From NCBI GenBank assembly GCA_900544345.1, contig UQUR01000010.1, positions 1 through 64,000 of the forward strand: a stretch of DNA of 64,000 nucleotides, given 5' to 3'. Within the stretch, counting starts at the first letter, position 1. Every line of letters starts with the position of its first letter. Both the position numbers and the translations under genes were made by a program. The stretch is from an uncultured Sutterella sp. (GTDB lineage: Bacteria; Pseudomonadota; Gammaproteobacteria; Burkholderiales; Burkholderiaceae_F). Below the pieces are notes generated by a model that was not told the DNA's origin, ran no database searches, and saw only the letters and a list, made by a program, of their open reading frames with translations. Below, one piece after another: positions 15,857 to 24,320 of the stretch.

Positions 15857-16927
15857 ATGGCAGCTCAAAAAGAAAAAATACTGGTAACGGGCGGGGCGGG
15901 TTTTATCGGCTCGCACTTTGTTGATACGGCCTTGGCCAGCGGCTACTCGGTTCTGACGGTAGATAAACTCGACTATTGCGGCAACTTACTCAATCTTGAA
16001 GCAGCTCAAAAGAAAAAGTCTCACAAATTTCTTCAGGCCGACGTCGCAGACAGCGCCGCCATGCTGGAAGCTTTTAAAAGCTTTAAACCGCATGCCGTGG
16101 TGCATCTGGCCGCACAAACCCATGTGGATCGCTCAATCGATAATCCACAGACCTTTATTGACAATAATGTCACTGCCACGCAGCGGCTCTTGGAAGTAAG
16201 CCGCGAGTATTGGAAAGGCTTAAGGGGCGAGAAAAAAGAGCGCTTTCGCTTTATTTATGTCTCAACCGATGAAGTGTACGGCTCTCTGGGTCCGAATGAT
16301 GCTCCCTTTACCATTGAGAGCTCCTATCGGCCGACAAGCCCTTATGCAGCGAGCAAAGCCGCCGGCGAAATGATCGCTTTAAGTTACTGGCGCACATTCG
16401 GTTTTCCTGTGATTGTCGAGCACGCCTGCAATAATTACGGTCCGCGTCAGTTTCCCGAAAAACTCATTCCTTTGATGATTGACCGTGCCCGAAGCGGTAT
16501 GACGCTGCCCGTATACGGAACCGGACAAAATGTCCGCGAGTGGATGTACGTCACCGATCACGCAGCAGCGCTTGTGAGCATTTTGCAAAAGGGGGAAGCG
16601 GGTCGGATCTATAACATCGGTACCGGTGAGGAGGTCCCGAACATTAAGCTTATTCGGGCATTGTGTACGCTTATGGATGCAGCTTGCCCGGGTCTTTTGC
16701 CTTTTGAAGAAGCGATTACTTTGGTGACCGACCGCCCGGGACATGATTTCCGATACGCCATGGATAGTGCAGACAGTCTCAAAGCTTTGGGTTTTGCTCC
16801 GAGGGTGCGTTTAATTGAAGGACTGCACAAGACCCTTCAGTGGTATTTGGATAACGACAAATGGCTTGAAAGCGTCAAAGAAGGTGCCTACGCTCAGTGG
16901 GTGAAGCGCTATGGGAAGATCAAATGA
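15857..16927 (+). CDS. rfbB: dTDP-glucose 4,6-dehydratase
   Basis: RmlB converts dTDP-glucose to dTDP-4-keto-6-deoxyglucose, the second step to dTDP-rhamnose. It is a 356-residue short-chain dehydrogenase with the NAD motif TGGAGFIGSH near residue 11, AAQTHVDRSI, the VSTDEVYG motif carrying the catalytic Thr-Asp-Glu, and YAASK as the Tyr-Lys pair near residue 165. EHACNNYGPRQFPEKLIPL replaces the more usual TRCSNNYGPYQFPEKLIP. Its stop overlaps the next start by four bases (ATGA). rfbA and rfbD are not in the window, so the pathway must be completed elsewhere. Confidence 0.93.
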   Translation: MAAQKEKILVTGGAGFIGSHFVDTALASGYSVLTVDKLDYCGNLLNLEAAQKKKSHKFLQADVADSAAMLEAFKSFKPHAVVHLAAQTHVDRSIDNPQTFIDNNVTATQRLLEVSREYWKGLRGEKKERFRFIYVSTDEVYGSLGPNDAPFTIESSYRPTSPYAASKAAGEMIALSYWRTFGFPVIVEHACNNYGPRQFPEKLIPLMIDRARSGMTLPVYGTGQNVREWMYVTDHAAALVSILQKGEAGRIYNIGTGEEVPNIKLIRALCTLMDAACPGLLPFEEAITLVTDRPGHDFRYAMDSADSLKALGFAPRVRLIEGLHKTLQWYLDNDKWLESVKEGAYAQWVKRYGKIK

Positions 16928-17469
16928 GAATTGAAAAAAGCGACTTTGAGGGGATTTTGAAAATTTTCCCCGATGTGCATCGGGACAATAGGGGGTTATT
17001 TGCTGAACTTTGGCAGGTCACCCGCTATGAAGATTTGTGGCCGGAGTTAACCTTTGTGCAGGATAACTTTTCTGTTTCCAAAAAAGGCACATTAAGAGGA
17101 CTGCATTTTCAAAAGCGCCACCCGCAGGGAAAATTAATCACGGTGCTCTCGGGTGAAATTTTTGATGTGGCGCTCGATTTAAGAAAAAACTCCCAAACTT
17201 TCGGCCGTGTCTACAGTACGAAACTTTCTTCAGAGGATCTGTGTCAGCTTTATATCCCTGAGGGCTTTGCCCACGGCTTTTTGACCTTATCTGATACGGC
17301 CTGCGTCTTTTATCGATGCACGGACTTTTATCATCCGGAAGATGAGGGGGCGATTTTGTTTAACGACGCCAACTTAGGCATTCATTGGCCCGACGTGGGT
17401 GAACTCACCGTCTCGGATAAAGACCAACGTGCGATGAGCTTTTTTGAGTGGCGCAAAAGCACTCTCTGA
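16924..17469 (+). CDS. rfbC: dTDP-4-dehydrorhamnose 3,5-epimerase
   Basis: RmlC epimerizes dTDP-4-keto-6-deoxyglucose at C3 and C5. The 181-residue cupin shows HRDNRGLFAELW, FVQDNFSVSKKGTLRGLHFQ (catalytic His), GEIFDVALDLRKNSQTFGR and YIPEGFAHGFLTLSDTACVFY. The start is taken at the ATG overlapping the rfbB stop (ATGA at 16924-16927) rather than an in-frame GTG at 16897 inside rfbB. With rfbB it forms a two-gene rhamnose precursor unit, probably feeding surface polysaccharide or LPS. Confidence 0.93.
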   Translation: MRIEKSDFEGILKIFPDVHRDNRGLFAELWQVTRYEDLWPELTFVQDNFSVSKKGTLRGLHFQKRHPQGKLITVLSGEIFDVALDLRKNSQTFGRVYSTKLSSEDLCQLYIPEGFAHGFLTLSDTACVFYRCTDFYHPEDEGAILFNDANLGIHWPDVGELTVSDKDQRAMSFFEWRKSTL

Positions 17470-17530
17470 AAAAGTCTTTCTCTTTTTGGCACAATAGTGC
17501 CTTTTCTTTTGAAAGTAGCGAATAAGAAAA

Positions 17531-19918
17531 ATGGTGAGTTTTATTGATAAATTAAATCCGCAGCAAAAGGCCGCTGTGACGCTGCCGGCAGAAAGCGCTC
17601 TGATTTTGGCCGGTGCCGGCTCCGGTAAAACCCGCGTGCTGACCACCCGCATTGCCTGGCTCATTGAAGAGCGGATGGCAAGCCCCATGGAAATCCTCGC
17701 CGTGACCTTTACCAACAAGGCGGCTAAAGAAATGCTCACCCGTATTCAGGCTTCAATCCCTGTGAACACCCGAGGCATGTGGGTAGGGACATTTCATGGA
17801 TTATGTAACCGCTTGCTTCGCCGGCACTTTAAAGAAGCGGGCTTACCTCAGACTTTTCAGATTCTGGATCAAACCGATCAGCTCTCAGCCATTAAGCGCC
17901 TGATGAAGGCACATGCAATCAGCCAGGATGAATATCCGCCCAAAGAGGTGCAGAACTATATCGCCAGCGCTAAGGAAGAAGGGCTACGAGCTAAAGATAT
18001 GACGGCTGAATTCGGCAAAAAAGAAAATATGGCCAAAATCTATGCTCTGTACGAAGAGCAGTGTAACCGCGAAGGTGTAGCGGATTTTGGCGAACTGCTT
18101 TTGCGAAGCTATGAGCTTTTAGCCCGAAACGAAATGATTCGGCACCACTATCAAGATCGCTTCCGCTTTATTTTGGTTGATGAATTCCAGGACACCAATC
18201 GCCTGCAGTACAAGTGGCTTAAGCTTTTGGGCGGTTTTTCTCCGGCAGGCGTTCGCGAATTTGAAGAAAACTGTGTTTTTGCCGTGGGCGATGATGACCA
18301 GTCAATTTACGCTTTCCGAGGCGCCAACGTCGGCAACATGATGGATTTTCAGAGAGACTTTCAGATCCGTCATCTCATTAAACTCGAGCAAAACTACCGC
18401 TCTTTCGGTCATATCCTGAACGCCGCCAATGAACTCATTGCGCATAACGATGACCGCCTGGGTAAAGACCTCTGGACGAGTGCCGGCGAAGGCGAGCGGA
18501 TTCGAGTTTTTCGCGCAAGCGACGATCGCGATGAAGCGCAATATTGTGTACAGGAAATTCGAGAGGCGATCGGGCGCGGTGTGAAAAAGCATGAAATGGC
18601 GATTTTGTACCGCTCCAATGCCCAGAGCCGTGTGATTGAACAGGCGCTTGTGGCTTCCGGTATTGCCTATCGCGTCTACGGGGGCCTGCGCTTTTTTGAC
18701 CGAGCTGAAATTAAGCATGCCTTGGCTTATTTGCGCTTAATTGAAAATCCGAAAGACGATACGGCATTTTTGCGGGTAGTAAATTTCCCGATGAGAGGAA
18801 TCGGCGCAAAGAGTATGGAAACGCTACAGCAAAAAGCGCTCGAGGCCAATGTAAGCCTTTATGAAGCTGCACAAACTCTGGAAGGCGCGGCCGGCACGAA
18901 GCTTCGTGCTTTTACGGAGTTAATCGATGCGATGAGATTTGAGTACTCATGCCTGCCGCTGCCGGAGATGATTGCTGCAGTGGTTGAGCGCTCGGGTCTT
19001 ACCGAACATTACAAGAAAGAGCGCGAAGGCCAGGAGCGCCTGGAAAACTTAGAAGAACTGCAAAACGCTGCACAGGCTTACCTAAAAGAAGAAGGCATCA
19101 GCATTGACGCCCGAAGCGATGAAGTGGAAGCCGATGGGGCAGAAGATGAGATGACCTCTCTGGCGGGCTTTTTATCGCATGCTGCGCTTGAAGCAGGGGA
19201 CAATCAGGCTCAAAAAGGCGATGATGCCGTGCAGCTGATGACGGTTCATGCCGCAAAAGGTTTGGAATTTGATGTGGTCTTTATCACCGGGCTCGAAGAA
19301 GGGCTTTTCCCGCATGCTAACAGTGCAAACGATCCCAAAGGGATGGCAGAGGAAAGGCGCCTTATGTATGTTGCTATAACCCGTGCCCGTAAAAACCTTC
19401 ATTTCAGTTTTGCCCTGTCTAGGATGTTAAGAGGCCAGTATATGGATTCCGGTCCGAGTCAGTTTTTAAATGAAATTGATGAAGAGCACCTTTTATTCCT
19501 TTATGACCGCAAGCGCTCGATGGCCATTGAAGATGAGGATCAGTCCTTAAGTTGGTCTGATGGCTACTCTTCGCGACCCCGTCGATCAAGAGACTATACG
19601 GGCGGATCGGGTTACAGCTCTTCAGGTTACGGGCGTACGAGATACGGTTCAGCTTCGGGCTTTGCATCAAGATCGGGTTCATACGGCGCCTCGACCGGGT
19701 TTGCCCGTGCCAAGATGGATCCGGCTCTCAAAAAGATGGCTGCCAAAGCTGAATTTAAGGGCTTTTCGATCGGCAATCGAGTGCGTCATGCCCGATTTGG
19801 GGAAGGATCGGTTGTGGGTCTCACAGGCTTGGGAGACGACGCTCGTATTCGGGTGCAGTTCGATGATGTGGGCACCAAAGAACTTCTTTTGTCTTTGGCG
19901 AAGTTAACCAAGATTTAG
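17531..19918 (+). CDS. uvrD: ATP-dependent DNA helicase UvrD/PcrA type
   Basis: A 795-residue superfamily 1A 3'-5' helicase for nucleotide-excision and mismatch repair. Motifs in order: LNPQQKAAV (Q motif), AGAGSGKT (27-34, Walker A), VTFTNKAAKEM (Ia), LVDEFQDTNRLQY (II), VGDDDQSIYAFRGA (III), LEQNYRS (IV), VQLMTVHAAKGLEFDVVFI (V) and EERRLMYVAITRARKNL (VI). The C-terminus has an unusual linker of about 50 residues rich in Gly, Ser, Tyr and Arg (SRDYTGGSGYSSSGYGRTRY). It leads into a PcrA-like Tudor domain (FSIGNRVRHARFGEGSVVG), which in relatives binds RNA polymerase. It stands alone between rfbC and a convergent gene. Confidence 0.94.
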   Translation: MVSFIDKLNPQQKAAVTLPAESALILAGAGSGKTRVLTTRIAWLIEERMASPMEILAVTFTNKAAKEMLTRIQASIPVNTRGMWVGTFHGLCNRLLRRHFKEAGLPQTFQILDQTDQLSAIKRLMKAHAISQDEYPPKEVQNYIASAKEEGLRAKDMTAEFGKKENMAKIYALYEEQCNREGVADFGELLLRSYELLARNEMIRHHYQDRFRFILVDEFQDTNRLQYKWLKLLGGFSPAGVREFEENCVFAVGDDDQSIYAFRGANVGNMMDFQRDFQIRHLIKLEQNYRSFGHILNAANELIAHNDDRLGKDLWTSAGEGERIRVFRASDDRDEAQYCVQEIREAIGRGVKKHEMAILYRSNAQSRVIEQALVASGIAYRVYGGLRFFDRAEIKHALAYLRLIENPKDDTAFLRVVNFPMRGIGAKSMETLQQKALEANVSLYEAAQTLEGAAGTKLRAFTELIDAMRFEYSCLPLPEMIAAVVERSGLTEHYKKEREGQERLENLEELQNAAQAYLKEEGISIDARSDEVEADGAEDEMTSLAGFLSHAALEAGDNQAQKGDDAVQLMTVHAAKGLEFDVVFITGLEEGLFPHANSANDPKGMAEERRLMYVAITRARKNLHFSFALSRMLRGQYMDSGPSQFLNEIDEEHLLFLYDRKRSMAIEDEDQSLSWSDGYSSRPRRSRDYTGGSGYSSSGYGRTRYGSASGFASRSGSYGASTGFARAKMDPALKKMAAKAEFKGFSIGNRVRHARFGEGSVVGLTGLGDDARIRVQFDDVGTKELLLSLAKLTKI

Positions 19919-19944
19919 TTTTTAATAGCTAGCTTAGTGCACAT

Positions 19945-19979
19945 TTTCAGGTATGCCACAAATTGCGGCATACCTGAAA
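19945..19979 (+). terminator. Strong hairpin between uvrD and the AAA ATPase gene
   Basis: A perfect 13-bp stem TTTCAGGTATGCC / GGCATACCTGAAA with a 9-nt loop lies between two convergent genes. There is no T-run on either side, so it may act as a bidirectional Rho-linked or RNA-end-protecting hairpin. Confidence 0.5.
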
Positions 19980-20003
19980 TGCGCAGGGCCTTTCTGGAGG
20001 CTT

Positions 20004-21380
20004 TCAGAATAGTTTTTCAGAGCCGCTCAATATATCTTCTGTACTTTTCAGCAAATCTTTCAACGACAAACCTTTAATAAAAATCTGTTTGTTTTGGACA
20101 GTTGGATTTTGATCCAAAAAGGCTGAAACTTTATTGGTAAGCAGGTGAGCAGAGTACTTTATGGAATTACGCTTGATTTCAAAAAAGTAAGCTGAGCTAC
20201 CGTCCATGGCAATTAAATCAATTTCGTTCTCACCTTTTCTGTCCCACCAGCGACCCAAGGTTTCGAATCTTTTTGAAGTTCGGAAAAGTTCAAAAAAGAG
20301 TTGCTCTAGAGTCCGTCCGGAAAATGTCTCATAGCGCTCTAAAAAATTCATTTTCAGACCATCGTAATTATTCTGGGAAATTAAAGAGGCTTTAGATTGA
20401 ACAAAAGCAAACCAGAAAGCTAAATAGCTGTCAGCGATGAAGTATCGGGCTTTGCGTTCATTTTTGGCAAAAAGAGGGGCCTCTTTAGTGATGAGTTCGT
20501 ACTGCTTTTCCAAGCGTGACAAGGCGCCGCTCACACTGATCTCTCCCACGATATTTTGAAGTTCTTCGCGTTTTGTGACGCCTGAAGCAATAGCTTGCAA
20601 AAGAGTTCGGTTGACTGGCCCTTCAGAGCGAAACCCGTTTGCCAATAAAATTTCTCCGTCCAAGATGAATTTAGAGCCCGGTTGGAAAATGCTCTCAGCG
20701 ATTTTCTTAATTGTTGTGGCGTTCCGATCCATGAGATCTTCAACAAACCAGGGGATACCGCCTGTGACCGAGTACAAACCGAGCAAATCATCCGGAGAAA
20801 AGCCGGGACGGTAATCATTCAGAATTTCTTTCAAAATAGTGATACCAAAAGCTCTAACCTGAATAAAACGATCCACGCGACCGTATAAAGGTTCGCTGTA
20901 TTCGTTAAAGATATTTCTCATTGCCGAGGCAATAGATCCGCTCATCATTAAAAAGACTTGTGAGTTCTTTTTGTTAATGTCCCAAACTTTTTGAACTTCT
21001 GACCAAAAAGAAGGTTCAATCATATTGAGATCCTGGCATTCATCAATGGCGACATTAATACGCTGAGTTTTACCTAAAAAAAGCAAATATTCAATGACTT
21101 GTGACAGTCGTTCGCATTGAGGAGCAAAACTCGTACCCAAAACAGAAGCAATGGTTTGAAGCCAATCTTTGATGAGTGCTCCGGGAGCAATTCGGGAAGC
21201 AAAAAGGTAGATAAATGGAGTCTTTTGCTCATCCCTCATGGTCCTTAAGATGAGTTCCGTTTTCCCGACACGCCTTCTTCCGGTGATCACAACGAGGCGA
21301 GAAGTTTGAGTGACAGAGACTAAATGACTTTCTTCGTGCAGAACTTTTTGCTCGAATTCGCGATCGTAATATTTTTTCAT
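20004..21380 (-). CDS. AAA ATPase with DUF234/PD-(D/E)XK-like C-terminus
   Basis: A 458-residue 'archaeal-type' ATPase. Walker A is GRRRVGKTEL near residue 35 and Walker B is INVAIDECQDLN near residue 110, with a sensor-like FLMMSGSIASAM after it. A winged-helix region (TKREELQNIVGEISVSGALSRLEKQYEL) comes next. The C-terminal DUF234 part has YFIADSYLAFWFAFV and then GENEIDLIA...YFFEIKR, matching the D...ExK layout of PD-(D/E)XK nuclease folds. The cellular role of this family is unknown. The ATG at 21380 fits the usual MKxYYDRExE opening; an in-frame GTG at 21413 would add 11 residues. It has its own promoter and palindrome, and low-GC codons. Confidence 0.82.
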   Translation of the reverse strand: MKKYYDREFEQKVLHEESHLVSVTQTSRLVVITGRRRVGKTELILRTMRDEQKTPFIYLFASRIAPGALIKDWLQTIASVLGTSFAPQCERLSQVIEYLLFLGKTQRINVAIDECQDLNMIEPSFWSEVQKVWDINKKNSQVFLMMSGSIASAMRNIFNEYSEPLYGRVDRFIQVRAFGITILKEILNDYRPGFSPDDLLGLYSVTGGIPWFVEDLMDRNATTIKKIAESIFQPGSKFILDGEILLANGFRSEGPVNRTLLQAIASGVTKREELQNIVGEISVSGALSRLEKQYELITKEAPLFAKNERKARYFIADSYLAFWFAFVQSKASLISQNNYDGLKMNFLERYETFSGRTLEQLFFELFRTSKRFETLGRWWDRKGENEIDLIAMDGSSAYFFEIKRNSIKYSAHLLTNKVSAFLDQNPTVQNKQIFIKGLSLKDLLKSTEDILSGSEKLF

Positions 21381-21406
21381 AGTACTTTTTTTGTTCGGGG
21401 TTAGAA

Positions 21407-21443
21407 TGTTCACATCTCGAACGTTCGTGATTCGAACATTATA
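21407..21443 (-). promoter_or_regulatory. Promoter and 32-bp palindromic operator of the AAA ATPase gene
   Basis: On the minus strand a perfect TATAAT (21443-21438) runs straight into a near-perfect 32-bp palindrome centred on AACGTT (21438-21407). It is built from TGTTCG/CGAACG-type half sites: TGTTCG-N5-CGAACG and CGTTCG-N5-TGAACA. The predicted transcript start falls inside it, as expected for a repressor operator. The -35 is weak. The repressor is not identified. Confidence 0.55.
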
Positions 21444-21487
21444 CTTTTGTTGATTAAGTTTAGTAGTGTTTGAGAAAATTTGAGAAC

Positions 21488-21613
21488 ATGAAAAATCATA
21501 TCCATCCCGTGATGGTTTACGACGATGATGATAATGCTCACCACCAAAAACAGATAATTTCCATGACTGGTACGAATACCAGTATCTTTTTCAATTCTGA
21601 AGATAAACAATAA
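21488..21613 (+). CDS. Possible small ORF (41 aa), divergent from the AAA ATPase
   Basis: An ATG with a GAGAA-type ribosome site opens a 41-codon frame with a His/Asp-rich first half (MKNHIHPVMVYDDDDNAHH) and a polar tail. The stop is 26 bases before the DMT transporter start on the same strand. It could be a small protein, an upstream ORF of the transporter, or chance. No family is recognised. Confidence 0.25.
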   Translation: MKNHIHPVMVYDDDDNAHHQKQIISMTGTNTSIFFNSEDKQ

Positions 21614-21639
21614 GGTTAGAGCAATTCAGAGTTTGAGAA

Positions 21640-22536
21640 ATGAGGACAACATTGCGCGGCCCTCTGACGATGCTCGCAGGAGTGCTGCTTTTTTCCACCA
21701 ACGGTTTTTGGCAGGCGGTGGCGCCCGAAGGCGCGACGCCCTATGTGATCGGTGCGGCGAGGCTTCTCATCGGTTCGGCCACGCTGGGACTTTGGTGCCT
21801 CATTCGCTATCGAAAAATCCATCTCATCGGCTGGCATTGGAAAGCAATTTTTGTCTACGCCATCTGTCTTTGGCTCTATCAGATCCTTTTCTTTAACGGA
21901 GTACTCTTAATCGGTGTTGCCATCGGCACAGTCATCTCTATCGGTTCAACGCCTATTTTTGCAGGACTTATACAAGCCGTTTTGTACAAAAATAAACCCG
22001 ATGGCTTGTGGTACATTGCGACGATCTTGGCGATCGCAGGCCTGGTTCTGGTCAATATGGTTGAAGGAAGTGACTTTGTCTGGTACGCAGTATTCATTCC
22101 GCTTTTAGCCGGTCTTTGCTCTGCAATTAACGTGATGGCCGGACAATCAGTTTCTCAGACGCATTCGGCTGAAGAAGGTATGGCGCTTGTCATGTTCTTT
22201 TCAACGCTATTGATGATTCCGTTTTTTATCCTTTTTCCGACCGATTGGCTTTTTACTTCCCGCGGAGCGCTTTGCGTGGGAATGCTGGGTGTTGTCAATG
22301 CCGGTCTTGCATTCAGTCTGCAGCTTGCCGGTCTCAAAAACACGCCGACACTGATTGCTTCAACCTTAACCCTGGGTGAACCGATGGGAGCAGCTTTAAT
22401 CGGCATTTTTATTTTGAATGAACCCTGCACGCTTGAGAGTGTCGTAGGGATTACTTTGATCTTTCTTTCAATCATCATTTTGATTTTGGGACCGGAATTG
22501 AAGCATCGGGTCGGTCAAAAAAGTAGACCTCATTGA
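21640..22536 (+). CDS. DMT/EamA-family transporter
   Basis: A 298-residue membrane protein with ten predicted helices in two EamA repeats. Repeat 1 starts LTMLAGVLLFSTNGFWQAVAP and repeat 2 starts FIPLLAGLCSAINVMAGQ. The glycine/proline-rich signature ASTLTLGEPMGAALIGIFILNEP near residue 250 is the usual second-repeat motif (LEPvxAaxxgxxxlgE). It is probably an inner-membrane metabolite or amino-acid exporter; the substrate is not predictable. The closest resemblance is to the S-adenosylmethionine/amino-acid exporter-like EamA group, but this is a weak impression. It precedes the tRNA-Val gene. Confidence 0.83.
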   Translation: MRTTLRGPLTMLAGVLLFSTNGFWQAVAPEGATPYVIGAARLLIGSATLGLWCLIRYRKIHLIGWHWKAIFVYAICLWLYQILFFNGVLLIGVAIGTVISIGSTPIFAGLIQAVLYKNKPDGLWYIATILAIAGLVLVNMVEGSDFVWYAVFIPLLAGLCSAINVMAGQSVSQTHSAEEGMALVMFFSTLLMIPFFILFPTDWLFTSRGALCVGMLGVVNAGLAFSLQLAGLKNTPTLIASTLTLGEPMGAALIGIFILNEPCTLESVVGITLIFLSIIILILGPELKHRVGQKSRPH

Positions 22537-22565
22537 GTTTGAGAACAAAAAAATTTAAAAAGCCC

Positions 22566-22594
22566 TTGCAATCTGAAAAAAGCTCTGTTAATAT
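22566..22594 (+). promoter_or_regulatory. Sigma70 promoter of tRNA-Val
   Basis: TTGCAA (22566-22571) and TAATAT (22589-22594) are separated by exactly 17 bases. They lie 14 bases before the mature tRNA 5' end, a strong promoter arrangement for a stable RNA gene. Confidence 0.7.
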
Positions 22595-22608
22595 AAGCAA
22601 CTCGCAAC

Positions 22609-22685
22609 AGGCACGTAGCTCAGTTGGTTAGAGCATCACCTTGACATGGTGGGGGTCGTTGGTTCGAGTCCAATCGTGCCTACCA
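22609..22685 (+). tRNA. tRNA-Val (anticodon GAC)
   Basis: A 77-base cloverleaf. The acceptor stem AGGCACG pairs with CGTGCCT, followed by ACCA with an encoded CCA. The D arm is GCTCAGTTGGTTAGAGC, the anticodon arm ATCACCTTGACATGGTGG with anticodon GAC at 22643-22645, and the T arm carries GGTTCGAGTCC. It reads valine codons GUC/GUU. It has its own promoter and terminator. Confidence 0.97.
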
Positions 22686-22696
22686 GTTTCGAAGAA

Positions 22697-22724
22697 GAAA
22701 GGAGTTTTTGATAACTCCTTTTTT
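22697..22724 (+). terminator. Terminator after tRNA-Val
   Basis: The stem AAAGGAGTT / AACTCCTTT is followed by TTTT, starting 12 bases after the tRNA CCA end. Confidence 0.85.
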
Positions 22725-22808
22725 CGTATCTGGCGACAGCAATTTCTGTTTTCTTCCCGATTTTTTTGTTTTGCGACTTTTCCGGTCAAAAGAGAGTGGA
22801 GTCTGCGT

Positions 22809-24320
22809 TCAATCTTCTGCAAAGGCTTCTTCTCTTGTCTGACGCCACTTAGGTATTAAAGTAGCGGCAAGAAGTGCCACTGCAGTTAAAAGAAGTACAG
22901 CGGAGATGGGGCTAGTGAAAAAGACGCTTGCGTCGCCTCTCGATAAGAGCATCGCCCGGCGCAGGTTTTCTTCCATCATCGGTCCCAGCACAAAACCTAA
23001 AATTAAGGGCGCCGGCTCACAGCGCAGCTGATAGAAGATGTAGCCCAGCAGAGCAAAAGCTGCCATTAAGACAATGTCATAGGTGTTGTAATTGATTGAA
23101 TAGACGCCTATTGCGCAAATTGCCATGATGGCAGGAAACAGAAAGCGGTAGGGGATTTTGAGAATCTGTACCCAAAGGCCTGCAAGCGGTAAATTCAAAA
23201 TCACCAAAAAGAGGTTGCCGATCCACATCGAAACGATGAGTCCCCAAAAAAGATCGGGATTGGTGTGAATGACCTGAGGGCCCGGCGTGATATTCTGAAT
23301 AATGAGTGCGCCCATTAAAAGCGCCATGACGGCGTTAGACGGGATCCCCAGGGTGAGCATCGGGATAAAGCTTGTCTGAGCGCCTGCGTTATTGGCTGCT
23401 TCTGGCGCTGCAACTGCACGAATGTTGCCTTCACCCACTGGGGTTTCTCCTGCCTTTTTAATGCGCTTTTCAATGGTGTAGGCCGCAAAAGAAGAAAGCA
23501 TGGCACCGCCTCCGGGCAAAAGTCCCATGAGGCTTCCTAATAACGTTCCCCGAGTCATCGCAGGAAGGCTTTCGGTGATGTCTTTTTTTCTTGGCCAGGG
23601 AGACGCGACTTTAAGGGTTGAAGGGGAGCCTGCAGCTACCATCGCCTGGAGGTTTTTCAGAATTTCGGCTACACCATAAAAACCCATTGAAATCACGGCA
23701 AAGTCAATGCCGTCCTGAAGCGTGAGCGTATCAAGCGTAAAGCGCAATTCTCCCGTATTGATATCCGTGCCGACAAGTCCTAATAAAAGTCCTGTGATCA
23801 CCATCGCAATAGCTTTGAGGATGTCGCCGTTTGAAAGAGCAACGGCGCCCACTAGGCCCAAAACCATGAGGCTGAAGTATTCCGCCGCACCGAAGTAAAG
23901 AGCAACTTCAGAGAGTATGGGACTTGCCAGAGCAATCAAAAGCGTTGCAACGGTGCCCGCTAAAAAACTTGCAATAGCGGCTACGCCCAAAGCGCTTCCT
24001 GCTCTGCCGCGTCGGGCTAATTGATGGCCGTCAATGCAGGTAACAAGCGAAGCGGCCTCTCCCGGTATATTCATCAAAATGGCAGTGGTAGAGCCCCCGT
24101 ATTGGCTGCCGTAGTAGATGCCCGCAAGCATGATGACGGCAGCGGTTGGATCGAGCGCATAGGTAAGCGGCAAAAGAAGTGCAAGCGTTGCCACGGGTCC
24201 CAGTCCCGGCAGTACGCCCACAAGGGTGCCGATTAAAACGCCCAGGAAACAGTAGCCGAGGTTAGCTACCGTGAGCGCATTTTGAAAACCGATCAGAAGG
24301 TTTGAGAAGAGCTCAGTCAT
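22809..24320 (-). CDS. tctA: Tripartite tricarboxylate transporter permease TctA
   Basis: The large membrane subunit of a TctCBA carboxylate importer, 503 residues with about eleven helices. Family motifs are GVLPGLGPVATLALLLPLTYAL near residue 40, YYGSQYGGSTTAILMNIPGEAASLVTCIDG near residue 75, and LLPGGGAMLSSFAAYTIEKR near residue 260. The ATG at 24320 overlaps the tctB stop by four bases (ATGA), so translation is coupled; it is preferred to a start 21 bases upstream. The substrate is probably citrate, another tricarboxylate or a related acid, but is not fixed by sequence. Confidence 0.93.
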   Translation of the reverse strand: MTELFSNLLIGFQNALTVANLGYCFLGVLIGTLVGVLPGLGPVATLALLLPLTYALDPTAAVIMLAGIYYGSQYGGSTTAILMNIPGEAASLVTCIDGHQLARRGRAGSALGVAAIASFLAGTVATLLIALASPILSEVALYFGAAEYFSLMVLGLVGAVALSNGDILKAIAMVITGLLLGLVGTDINTGELRFTLDTLTLQDGIDFAVISMGFYGVAEILKNLQAMVAAGSPSTLKVASPWPRKKDITESLPAMTRGTLLGSLMGLLPGGGAMLSSFAAYTIEKRIKKAGETPVGEGNIRAVAAPEAANNAGAQTSFIPMLTLGIPSNAVMALLMGALIIQNITPGPQVIHTNPDLFWGLIVSMWIGNLFLVILNLPLAGLWVQILKIPYRFLFPAIMAICAIGVYSINYNTYDIVLMAAFALLGYIFYQLRCEPAPLILGFVLGPMMEENLRRAMLLSRGDASVFFTSPISAVLLLTAVALLAATLIPKWRQTREEAFAED

